Below, piece by piece: positions 1 to 5,253 of a DNA stretch of 5,253 nucleotides. The notes under the pieces are model-generated. The model had not been told where the DNA came from. It saw only the letters and a program-made list of their open reading frames with translations, and did not search any database. The first letter of the stretch is position 1. Every line of letters starts with the position of its first letter. Made by a program: the position numbers and the translations under genes. Source of the DNA: Gammaproteobacteria bacterium (GTDB taxonomy: Bacteria; Pseudomonadota; Gammaproteobacteria; Ga0077536); assembly GCA_030639105.1 (NCBI GenBank), contig DAOWDI010000057.1, positions 1 to 5,253 on the forward strand, written 5' to 3'.

Positions 1-77
1 AGGGTCATACCACATAGCGGTGCGGCGATGAACGCCGATCCCTCGACAACGCGCAGCCCCCTCAGAATGTCTTGCAT
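1..77 (-). CDS. CaiB/BaiF family (class III) CoA-transferase, N-terminal fragment cut by the window edge
   Basis: Reading leftwards from an ATG at 77-75, 25 codons are open to the edge. The peptide begins MQDILRGLRVVEGSAF and continues IAAPLCGMT. This closely resembles the N-terminus of class III CoA-transferases, whose first strand and helix read roughly GLRVVEgSAFVAAPxxGmTLAQLGADVIR. Family members move CoA between acyl-CoA thioesters and free acids in the cytoplasm, or act as alpha-methylacyl-CoA racemases. The catalytic Asp and the rest of the protein lie outside the window, so substrate and activity cannot be judged. No good Shine-Dalgarno is visible before the ATG, but the start falls where the family normally begins. 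The gene is co-oriented with the MaoC hydratase, 118 bases downstream of it, and probably belongs to the same CoA-thioester pathway. Family assignment is fairly firm despite the short length; the exact subfamily is open. Confidence 0.82.
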   Translation of the reverse strand, partial: MQDILRGLRVVEGSAFIAAPLCGMT

Positions 78-125
78 ATTCGTAAACTGGTTGTCGTCGC
101 TTGAATCAGGCGAATACCGCTGCAG

Positions 126-156
126 CGGCGGCTTGATGCAACATCGAGCGCCGCCG
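126..156. repeat. Nested inverted repeat (potential hairpin) between the hydratase and CoA-transferase genes
   Basis: Outer arms CGGCGGC (126-132) and GCCGCCG (150-156) are perfect complements. Between them sit a second pair, GATG (135-138) and CATC (142-145), closing a 3-base loop. The structure is thus a 7-bp GC stem, a small internal loop (2 against 4 bases) and a 4-bp upper stem. It lies just downstream of the hydratase stop on the minus strand. No T-run follows in that direction, so it is not a standard intrinsic terminator. It could be an mRNA-stabilising hairpin, an attenuator, a REP-like element or chance in GC-rich DNA. Confidence 0.35.
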
Positions 157-160
157 AAAT

Positions 161-182
161 CATCATCGTGGTCATGATGATG
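161..182. repeat. Short inverted repeat CATCATC / GATGATG
   Basis: CATCATC at 161-167 and GATGATG at 176-182 are perfect 7-base complements separated by 8 bases. The element sits 13 bases past the hydratase stop on the minus strand and 4 bases from the nested hairpin at 126-156. Both arms are simple trinucleotide-like sequence, which raises the chance of coincidence. It could be an operator-like dyad upstream of the CoA-transferase gene or part of a double-hairpin intergenic structure; no function can be assigned. Confidence 0.25.
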
Positions 183-195
183 CCGTTGTGCGTGC

Positions 196-1053
196 TCAAT
201 CCTTCAACTCTACCTGTCCGTTGTTTAATACGACTACGCCGCGTTCGAGAGCGATGCTGCGAAAATAGACCTTGGGGCTTGCCAGCCACAATTCCGTACG
301 CAGCGTCTCACCGGGCAGAAAAGGTGCCGAGAAGCGCAGGCTGATCGATTTGATCCGGGTCGGATCGTAATCGCAATAAGTCCTGAGCACCGCGTGTAAG
401 GCCACGCCCATGGTCGAACGGCCGTGAAGGATGGGCCGTTCGAAGCCGGCGTCACGCGCGACGACCGGGTCGGCGTGTAACGGATTCATATCGCCGCACA
501 AGCGATAGAGCAGTGCCTGCTGGGGCATCGTCGGCAGATCACAGACGCTGTCAGGGTCGCGATCCGGTAACGCCGGCGGTTTCGGTCGAGTACTCGGGGG
601 GCCGCCAAAGCCGCCGTCGCCGCGCGCCAGGATGTTTGAAATGACCTCCGCAAACAGCGTTCCGTCGCTTTCCGAGCGAACCTCCTTACGTTGATAGATA
701 AAGGCCCCTTTGCCGGGCCCGCGATCGACGATTTCATCGACATAGGTCTCGCCCACCACCATACCCGCCGGCGGGAGCGGGTTGTGGATGATCAGCTTTT
801 CCTCGGCGTGTAATACCTGTTGCCAGTCGGCCTGGTATTTTGGATCCTTCAACCAGAATCCAGGGTAGCCCAGAACCAGGTTCATCGTCGGCAAGGTTTG
901 AATGTTCCGCTCGTAGACGAAGCGCAGTTGGTTCATATCGGTGGGGTCCGCACCGAAACCGAGTCCGAGCGCATATAAGATGCTGTCTTCGGTCCGATAG
1001 GCCGATTCTCGCCGGGCGATCATTTTGCCGACGATCTTGTTGGGATCGATCAC
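196..1053 (-). CDS. MaoC-like (R)-specific enoyl-CoA hydratase (hydratase 2, double hotdog)
   Basis: This complete 285-residue protein belongs to the eukaryotic MFE-2 hydratase-2 / bacterial HTD2 group, which hydrates trans-2-enoyl-CoA to (3R)-hydroxyacyl-CoA. Bulky substrates such as sterol or bile-acid side chains are known in the family. The decisive motif is YRLCGDMNPLHADP at residues 183-196, matching the hydratase 2 signature with the catalytic pair Asp188 and His193, followed by GFERPILHG (203-211). The N-terminal half (about 1-150) is the degenerate hotdog that accommodates large acyl chains, and the C-terminal half (about 165-285) is the catalytic hotdog. Length is normal for the stand-alone family. 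The start is GTG: a strong Shine-Dalgarno lies 7 bases upstream, whereas the first in-frame ATG is at codon 11. It follows an upstream remnant ORF by 15 bases and precedes a CoA-transferase, as expected in an acyl-CoA catabolic operon. It is cytosolic, with no signal peptide. The physiological substrate is not determinable from sequence. Confidence 0.9.
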   Translation of the reverse strand: MIDPNKIVGKMIARRESAYRTEDSILYALGLGFGADPTDMNQLRFVYERNIQTLPTMNLVLGYPGFWLKDPKYQADWQQVLHAEEKLIIHNPLPPAGMVVGETYVDEIVDRGPGKGAFIYQRKEVRSESDGTLFAEVISNILARGDGGFGGPPSTRPKPPALPDRDPDSVCDLPTMPQQALLYRLCGDMNPLHADPVVARDAGFERPILHGRSTMGVALHAVLRTYCDYDPTRIKSISLRFSAPFLPGETLRTELWLASPKVYFRSIALERGVVVLNNGQVELKD

Positions 1054-1060
1054 GCCTTGT

Positions 1061-1070
1061 TCCCCCTTCT
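1061..1070 (-). promoter_or_regulatory. Shine-Dalgarno sequence for the MaoC hydratase
   Basis: On the minus strand the bases read AGAAGGGGGA, purine-rich and complementary to the 16S 3' end, with a 7-base spacer to the GTG at 1053-1051. This decides the GTG start over the in-frame ATG ten codons later. The element overlaps the TAG stop of the upstream ORF by two bases (1069-1070), which suggests translation of the hydratase was once coupled to that ORF. Confidence 0.72.
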
Positions 1071-1368
1071 ATACTACGTTGGCAATCAATTCCTTGGCCG
1101 CGATCTTATCGAATACGCCAATGTCACCGGCCACTTCGCTCACCTCTAACCCACGGAAACAGAAGACATCCAAGCCGCCGGTGTAGGGGTCGAAAATCCG
1201 TGGGTCACGAATTATTATGGCAGTCTTGGTGAGCGCATCCTTGTGTCCAATATTATGCCAGATCCCTAGCTCGGGAAACTGAGCCGTGGGACAAACTCCG
1301 CACCGGCGCCAAGCAGTTCGGCGGATAGCACAGCCGGGCTTGGGGCTGCGCGGCGCGCCTCTATCCCG
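1069..1368 (-). pseudogene. Unidentified open frame without a start codon; likely 3' remnant of a gene upstream of the hydratase
   Basis: On the minus strand 99 codons are open between a TAA at 1371-1369 and a TAG at 1071-1069. The last 65 or so codons look like real protein: stretches FPELGIWHNIGHKDA, IIIRDPRIFDPYTGG and LDVFCFRGLEV, ending in a helical tail DKIAAKELIANVV. The stop lies 15 bases before the hydratase GTG, typical operon spacing. No ATG, GTG or TTG precedes the protein-like part; the first TTG falls within it. In a neighbouring frame an ATG at 1382-1380 opens 38 codons ending at 1266, and the two frames cross around the TTTCCC run near 1272-1279, so one frameshift would join them. 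I do not recognise the family. It may be a gene truncated at the border with the F420 operon, a frameshifted small gene, a sequencing error, or a non-canonical start. The first third of the open frame may be chance. Confidence 0.45.
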
Positions 1369-1413
1369 TTACACTGATCCATCTTCCCTAAAACTGTCCT
1401 ACGGCACCGCACC

Positions 1414-2196
1414 ATGAATTCAAGCGTCCAGGCAACGGCGAAGCTGTGTTTCGAAGTCATACCCGGCATCCCGCTGATCAAGGCCGGCGATCCGCTGTCG
1501 CGCATTGTTTTCGACGCCATTAGTGCAGCCGGGCTGGAGCTGGTAGACGGTGATATCCTCGTTGTCGCGCAAAAGATCGTGTCCAAGGCAGAGGATCGGC
1601 TGGCCCCGCTGGATAGTGTATCCCCCTCGGCCGAAGCGCGGCGTCTCGCGGCTGAAACAGAGAAGGATCCCGCTATATGCCAGTTGATCCTCAACGAGTC
1701 GCTTACGGTGCTGCGCAAGAAACCGGGCGTGATTATCGTGCGGCACCGGCTTGGCCACGTGGCTGCAAACGCCGGTATCGACCAGTCCAATATCGAGCAC
1801 GGCGATGGTGAATGCGCACTACTGCTGCCCATCGACTCCGACGGGTCGGCCCGGGGTCTGCATGACGACTTTTGCGCGGCCGCCGGTTGCAAGGTTGGCG
1901 TTATCATCGCCGATAGTATGAACCGTCCGTGGCGATTGGGGACGGTTGGCGGCGCAATTGGGTGTGCCGGCGTGCAGGTATTGGACGACCTGCGTGGCGG
2001 GCGGGATCTGTTTGGCCGGGAAATGAAGGTCTCCATGGTCAACCGAGCGGACTCGTTGGCCGCAACCGCGACGTTGTTGATGGGAGAGACACTCGAAGGA
2101 ACACCGGTGGTCCTCATCCGGGGCCTGCCGGTGGTCGCCAGCACCGAGACCGCGCGCGATATGATCAGGCCACTCGAAGACGACCTCTTTAAATGA
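1414..2196 (+). CDS. cofE: Coenzyme F420-0:L-glutamate ligase (F420:gamma-glutamyl ligase)
   Basis: CofE uses GTP to add L-glutamate to F420-0, and usually further gamma-linked glutamates, in the cytoplasm. The 260 residues cover a whole archaeal-type CofE domain. Visible family blocks are PGIPLIKAGD (17-26), DGDILVVAQKIVSKAE (45-60), ANAGIDQSN (118-126), LLPID (137-141), NRPWR followed by LGT (170-177) and AIGCAG (181-186). The metal- and nucleotide-binding acidic positions are represented by Asp123 and Asp167. Where most homologues read DTxGRPWR, this one reads DSMNRPWR: a conservative Thr-to-Ser change plus an unusual Gly-to-Asn. The protein ends at the CofE domain and lacks the C-terminal nitroreductase-like domain of actinobacterial FbiB, which reduces dehydro-F420-0. 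The ATG at 1414 has no clear Shine-Dalgarno; about ten residues precede the first conserved block. The TGA overlaps the cofD ATG by 4 bases (ATGA). It is the first gene of the operon. Confidence 0.94.
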   Translation: MNSSVQATAKLCFEVIPGIPLIKAGDPLSRIVFDAISAAGLELVDGDILVVAQKIVSKAEDRLAPLDSVSPSAEARRLAAETEKDPAICQLILNESLTVLRKKPGVIIVRHRLGHVAANAGIDQSNIEHGDGECALLLPIDSDGSARGLHDDFCAAAGCKVGVIIADSMNRPWRLGTVGGAIGCAGVQVLDDLRGGRDLFGREMKVSMVNRADSLAATATLLMGETLEGTPVVLIRGLPVVASTETARDMIRPLEDDLFK

Positions 2197-3158
2197 GCGT
2201 GGCGCAAGAAAAATTCGTTGCGATCTCCGGCGGTGTCGGTGGCGCCAAGTTATGCCTCGGTCTGGCCAACGTCCTTACTGCTGATGAAGTCGCGTTCATT
2301 GTCAACACCGGCGATGATTTCGAACATCTTGGCCTGCACATCTCGCCGGATCTCGATACGCTGATGTATACCCTGTCGGGTCTCAGCAATCGGGAAACGG
2401 GTTGGGGACGGCAGCATGAAACATGGAATTTCATTGGTGCGCTCAAACAATTCGGCGGTGAGACGTGGTTCAATCTCGGCGATAAGGATCTCGCCACTCA
2501 CATCAGCCGTACTCAAGGGCTAAAGGCCGGGGCGACGCTGACCGAGGTCACCGCGGCGTTGGCACGACAAGTGGGGATTGAGCATGCGATATTGCCGATG
2601 AGCGACGACCCCGTGCGCACTGTCGTCCATACCGATACCGGAAGTCTCGCCTTCCAGCATTATTTTGTTCGCGACCGGTGCGAGCCCGCGGTCACCGGAT
2701 TTGAGTTCAGCGGTGGCGCAAACGCTCGTTTGACCCCCGAGATCCGGCAATGGATAGAGGATCCCGAGCTTGCCGGCGTTATCATCTGCCCGTCGAACCC
2801 TTTCGTCAGTATCGATCCGATCCTGGCGGTCACGGAATTTGCCGACTGGTTGCGCTCGACCTCGCTGCCGGTGGTCGCGGTGTCTCCGATCGTTGCCGGC
2901 CGAGCGATCAAGGGCCCGAGCGCGAAGATGATGGAGGAACTGGGCATACCGACGGCGGCGGACGCGGTTGCGCATCACTACCGCGATATAATCGACGGGT
3001 TCGTTATCGATCAGCAGGATGCGGGGCTCGCGGATCGCCTCGCCGCACTCGGCCTCGAGACTACCGTTGCGCAGACGGTCATGGTAACTTTAATCGACCG
3101 AGTCGAGTTGGCGGAGGCGACCGTCGAATTTTTGCGCCGATTAAGACGTGAGAAGTGA
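2193..3158 (+). CDS. cofD: 2-phospho-L-lactate transferase (FO:phospholactate transferase)
   Basis: CofD (FbiA in actinobacteria) transfers the phospho-acid part of a guanosine-diphosphate conjugate made by CofC onto FO, releasing GMP and giving F420-0 or a dehydro or glyceryl analogue. The 321-residue length is normal. Motifs run in family order: SGGVGGAKL at 12-20 (nucleotide-binding loop), NTGDD at 38-42, SPDLDT at 51-56, GWG at 70-72, WFNLGDKDLATH at 92-103 (FO-binding region), LPMSDD at 134-139, ICPSNPFVSIDPI at 198-210 and SPIVAGRAIKGPSAKMM at 231-247. Every strongly conserved block I know is present, so it should be active. The ATG lies inside the cofE stop (ATGA), implying translational coupling, and the family motif begins about ten residues in, which fits this start. 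It is followed after 8 bases by cofC, its metabolic partner. No signal peptide or membrane segment is evident. Confidence 0.97.
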   Translation: MSVAQEKFVAISGGVGGAKLCLGLANVLTADEVAFIVNTGDDFEHLGLHISPDLDTLMYTLSGLSNRETGWGRQHETWNFIGALKQFGGETWFNLGDKDLATHISRTQGLKAGATLTEVTAALARQVGIEHAILPMSDDPVRTVVHTDTGSLAFQHYFVRDRCEPAVTGFEFSGGANARLTPEIRQWIEDPELAGVIICPSNPFVSIDPILAVTEFADWLRSTSLPVVAVSPIVAGRAIKGPSAKMMEELGIPTAADAVAHHYRDIIDGFVIDQQDAGLADRLAALGLETTVAQTVMVTLIDRVELAEATVEFLRRLRREK

Positions 3159-3166
3159 TGTAATCA

Positions 3167-3844
3167 ATGTGGGCCGTCGTCCCAATTAAGCAGTTCGGTG
3201 TCGCCAAACAGCGGCTCGCGGCGCTATTGAGCGAGACGGAGCGGGTTGCGCTGGCCCAAGTCATGTTGCGCGACGTGCTCGGCGCACTGAAAGCGAGCGG
3301 GCGAGTGAGCGATATCGTCGTCGTTTCGAAAGAGCCGGCCGTCCAGCGCCTTGCCGATGAATATGGCGCGCGATATCTGCCCGAACACCATAACGGTCTC
3401 TCCATGGCGGTCGCCCAAGGCAGTGCCTACATCGCGGAATCGGGCGGCGAGGCGATGTTGATGGTGCCGGGTGACGTACCGCTCGTCTCAGCCGACGAAA
3501 TCAATCGTCTCGTTGACTATCATGGGGAACGACGCGGAATTACGCTGGTCTCCGACCGCATTGGGATCGGGACAAACGGGCTCGTTGTATCGCCGGTGGA
3601 TCTGATCCCATTTTCCTATGGCGCAAACAGTTTTTGGGCGCATGCGGATGCCGCGCATGCCATCGGTGCACCGGTACGGTCGATAGCACTCGATGGTCTA
3701 TCTTTAGACATCGATACACCCGAAGATGTCCGTGGCCTGATGACCTACGATCGCTCTTCGGCGACGCAGGAATACTTAAGTGAAATCGATGTGGTATCGC
3801 GGCTGGCGCCTCGGCATAATGTCGGGCATGCAATTGTTGGCTGA
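3167..3844 (+). CDS. cofC: Phospholactate / phosphoenolpyruvate guanylyltransferase
   Basis: CofC (FbiD) couples GTP to a three-carbon phospho-acid, giving the unstable GDP-linked intermediate used by CofD, with loss of pyrophosphate. The 225-residue protein has a GT-A-like nucleotidyltransferase fold. Visible motifs: WAVVPIKQFGVAKQRL at 2-17 with Lys8, Lys14 and Arg16 for nucleotide binding; GLSMAV at 77-82; PGDVPL at 101-106 with Asp103; GTNGL at 135-139; YGANSFWAH at 151-159 (acid-substrate pocket); and LDIDTPEDV at 180-188 with Asp181 and Asp183 as likely metal ligands. About 35 residues follow the last motif, a slightly long tail. The start is well fixed: an in-frame TAA lies one codon upstream of the ATG and the family begins with this Trp-containing strand. 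A weak purine stretch (GAGAAG, 3150-3155) may serve as ribosome site. Homologues use 2-phospho-L-lactate, phosphoenolpyruvate or 3-phosphoglycerate, and I cannot tell which from the sequence alone. Confidence 0.93.
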   Translation: MWAVVPIKQFGVAKQRLAALLSETERVALAQVMLRDVLGALKASGRVSDIVVVSKEPAVQRLADEYGARYLPEHHNGLSMAVAQGSAYIAESGGEAMLMVPGDVPLVSADEINRLVDYHGERRGITLVSDRIGIGTNGLVVSPVDLIPFSYGANSFWAHADAAHAIGAPVRSIALDGLSLDIDTPEDVRGLMTYDRSSATQEYLSEIDVVSRLAPRHNVGHAIVG

Positions 3845-3858
3845 GTCCTTCTCGATCG

Positions 3859-5253
3859 ATGTCTAATTTGCCAGCGATCCTCGATCGCGCAATAGACGGC
3901 GCGATACCGTCGATGGAAGAAGCAATGATGCTTGCGGACACCGCCGATCTCGCGCGCCTGCTGCCGGTCGCGGAGAGGTTGCGCGACCGTGGCTTCGGTA
4001 GTGTCATCACCTATTCGAAGAAGGTCTTCATCCCCTTAACGCAGTTGTGCCGGGATGTCTGTCATTACTGTACATTTGCGCAGGCGCCGAAGAAGGTCTC
4101 AGCGCCGTACTTGTCTATCGACGAAGTGCTTGAGATCACACGTCATGGTGTCGCGTTTGGATGTAAAGAGGCATTGTTCACGCTCGGGGAGAAGCCGGAG
4201 CTGCGTTATCGGGCGGCGCGTGATGCGCTGAGTGCGATGGGCCATGCGACGACGACGGATTATCTATACGAGGTCGCCGGCGCCGTGTTCGAGGAAACCG
4301 GCCTGTTGGTGCACCTGAATCCGGGTACCCTGACGCAACCGGAACTCGAACGGCTGCGCCGCGTAGCGCCGAGTATGGGGCTGATGCTGGAGTCCATCTC
4401 ACAGCGGTTGACGCACAAGGGGATGGTGCACTACGGCTCGCCGGACAAGGATCCGGCCGTGCGACTGCAAACGCTGGAAGCTGCCGGCCGGGCGCGGATC
4501 CCATTTACGACCGGGATCCTGATCGGGATCGGTGAGAGCCGCCGCGAACGCATCGGATCGCTGCTCGCCATCCGTGAACTGCACAAAACACACGGTCACA
4601 TTCAGGAAATCATCATCCAGAATTTCCGGGCCAAACCCGGGACGAAGATGGCGGGGGCGCCGGAGCCGGATCTTGACGACATGCTCTGGACCCTGGCGGT
4701 AACCCGGATCCTGTTTGGTGCGGACATGAGTATTCAGGCACCGCCGAATCTGAACCCGGGGGTGCTCACGCGTCTCATCGGCGCCGGGATCAATGACTGG
4801 GGCGGGGTGTCGCCGGTGACACCAGATTTCGTGAATCCGGAAGCGCCGTGGCCCGAACTAGAGGCACTGGAACGCGAGACCGCCGCGGCCGGTAAGTACC
4901 TGCACGAACGATTGAGTATCTATCCACGCTACGCAATCGACCCAAACCGGTGGCTGGATGAGAACTTTCAGACCCCGATCCTGCAATCAATCGACGCGGT
5001 GGGGTTGCCGCGGGTCGATGAATGGAGCCCGGGGGAGGCCGTTGTACCGCCTGCCGATATCATCTCATTGATCACAAAACCCACACCTGGCGCATCCGCT
5101 GATATTGCGGCGATACTCGAATGCGCAACCGCTGGTGCCGATCTTAGTCAAGCCGATATCGAGCGTTTGTTCAACGCGCGCGGTGATGACTTCGCGGCAG
5201 TATGTCAGGCGGCTGACCGTCTTCGCCAGCAATGTAGGGGCGATGAGGTCACT
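3859..5253 (+). CDS. fbiC: FO synthase, fused CofG-CofH radical SAM enzyme, 3' end beyond the window
   Basis: The frame is open from the ATG at 3859 to the last base (465 codons). It encodes the 7,8-didemethyl-8-hydroxy-5-deazariboflavin (FO) synthase, which joins a tyrosine-derived radical to 5-amino-6-(D-ribitylamino)uracil. The CofG half is complete: TYSKKVFIPLT precedes the [4Fe-4S] motif CRDVCHYC with Cys64, Cys68 and Cys71 (CX3CX2C); then LFTLGEKPE (about 106-114), HLNPGT, GHIQEIIIQNFRAKPGT and the CofG signature NDWGGVSPVT from residue 312. After a linker, ADLSQADIERLF and FNARGDDFAAVCQAADRLR (from about 427) match the start of CofH, so the gene is a fusion like FbiC rather than separate cofG and cofH. 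The CofH cysteine motif lies past the edge; expected full length is about 770-860 residues. The gene follows cofC by 14 bases with no evident Shine-Dalgarno. No in-frame ATG, GTG or TTG exists between an upstream stop (3817-3819) and 3859; codon 19 is the next ATG. Confidence 0.96.
   Translation, partial: MSNLPAILDRAIDGAIPSMEEAMMLADTADLARLLPVAERLRDRGFGSVITYSKKVFIPLTQLCRDVCHYCTFAQAPKKVSAPYLSIDEVLEITRHGVAFGCKEALFTLGEKPELRYRAARDALSAMGHATTTDYLYEVAGAVFEETGLLVHLNPGTLTQPELERLRRVAPSMGLMLESISQRLTHKGMVHYGSPDKDPAVRLQTLEAAGRARIPFTTGILIGIGESRRERIGSLLAIRELHKTHGHIQEIIIQNFRAKPGTKMAGAPEPDLDDMLWTLAVTRILFGADMSIQAPPNLNPGVLTRLIGAGINDWGGVSPVTPDFVNPEAPWPELEALERETAAAGKYLHERLSIYPRYAIDPNRWLDENFQTPILQSIDAVGLPRVDEWSPGEAVVPPADIISLITKPTPGASADIAAILECATAGADLSQADIERLFNARGDDFAAVCQAADRLRQQCRGDEVT

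Noticed and set aside
62..289. Minus-strand 75-codon frame over the hydratase 3' end and the following gap
   Set aside because: It overlaps the hydratase in another frame, overlaps the CoA-transferase start, and has no protein-like motif; the CoA-transferase frame explains 1-77 better.
840..1232. Plus-strand open frame of 130 codons over the hydratase start region
   Set aside because: It is Arg/Ser-rich with no recognisable motif, mostly antisense to the hydratase, and spans the intergenic stretch by chance.
1226..1256. Possible plus-strand promoter for the F420 operon (TTGGTG, 19 bases, TATTAT)
   Set aside because: The spacing is too long and the -35 is poor. It lies about 160 bases upstream of cofE inside the protein-like minus-strand frame. 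No better sigma-70-like pair was found in 1369-1413, so no promoter is claimed.
1266..2207. Long minus-strand open frame (313 codons) opposite cofE
   Set aside because: It is antisense to a cofE whose motifs are all present; its translation is low-complexity (Ser/Arg/Pro-rich) as expected from the complement of GC-rich coding DNA. Only its last 38 codons (1266-1382) lie outside cofE, and these are mentioned with the start-less ORF.
2520..2978. Minus-strand 152-codon frame inside cofD
   Set aside because: It is antisense to conserved cofD motifs and its composition is rich in Arg, Asp and Gly; a shadow of the real gene.
3852..3887. Repeated TCGATCG (3852-3858 and 3881-3887) around the FO synthase start
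   Set aside because: CGATCG and GATC-rich words recur throughout this sequence; two copies 29 bases apart are compatible with composition and show no further symmetry suggesting an operator.

Overview
The window is dominated by a compact plus-strand operon for biosynthesis of the deazaflavin cofactor F420, in the order cofE - cofD - cofC - FO synthase (cofG-cofH fusion). It abuts, in divergent orientation, a minus-strand operon for acyl-CoA (lipid, sterol or similar) catabolism. The DNA is moderately GC-rich and tightly packed, with bacterial signals (a GTG start with a strong Shine-Dalgarno, a 4-base ATGA stop/start overlap). A fused FO synthase together with a single-domain CofE (no FbiB-type nitroreductase domain) argues against a methanogen, where CofG and CofH are separate, and against a typical mycobacterium. 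An environmental Gram-negative bacterium, possibly proteobacterial, is my best inference, but the window contains no phylogenetic marker.

Layout. Bases 1-77, minus strand: the first 25 codons of a class III (CaiB/BaiF) CoA-transferase running off the left edge. Bases 78-195: a short intergenic stretch with two neighbouring inverted repeats. Bases 196-1053, minus: a complete two-hotdog MaoC-type (R)-enoyl-CoA hydratase. Bases 1069-1368, minus: a protein-like open frame that ends 15 bases before the hydratase start but has no usable start codon of its own, probably the remnant or frameshifted 3' end of a third gene. Bases 1369-1413: a short spacer with no recognisable signal. Bases 1414-3844, plus: complete cofE, cofD and cofC, the first pair overlapping by 4 bases and the second separated by 8. 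Bases 3859-5253, plus: FO synthase, open to the right edge, with the whole CofG half and the beginning of the CofH half.

How the genes work together. FO synthase makes the 5-deazaflavin chromophore FO from tyrosine and 5-amino-6-(D-ribitylamino)uracil. CofC activates a three-carbon phospho-acid with GTP. CofD transfers that moiety to FO to give F420-0 or its dehydro or 3-phosphoglycerate analogue. CofE adds glutamates. The four genes therefore cover the whole dedicated pathway from primary metabolites, provided the FO synthase is intact beyond the edge. The divergent genes handle CoA thioesters. They may simply be neighbours, or may mark a catabolic region that uses F420-dependent redox enzymes; nothing here proves a link. 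I see no mobile element, CRISPR array, tRNA or rRNA, and no clearly new system.
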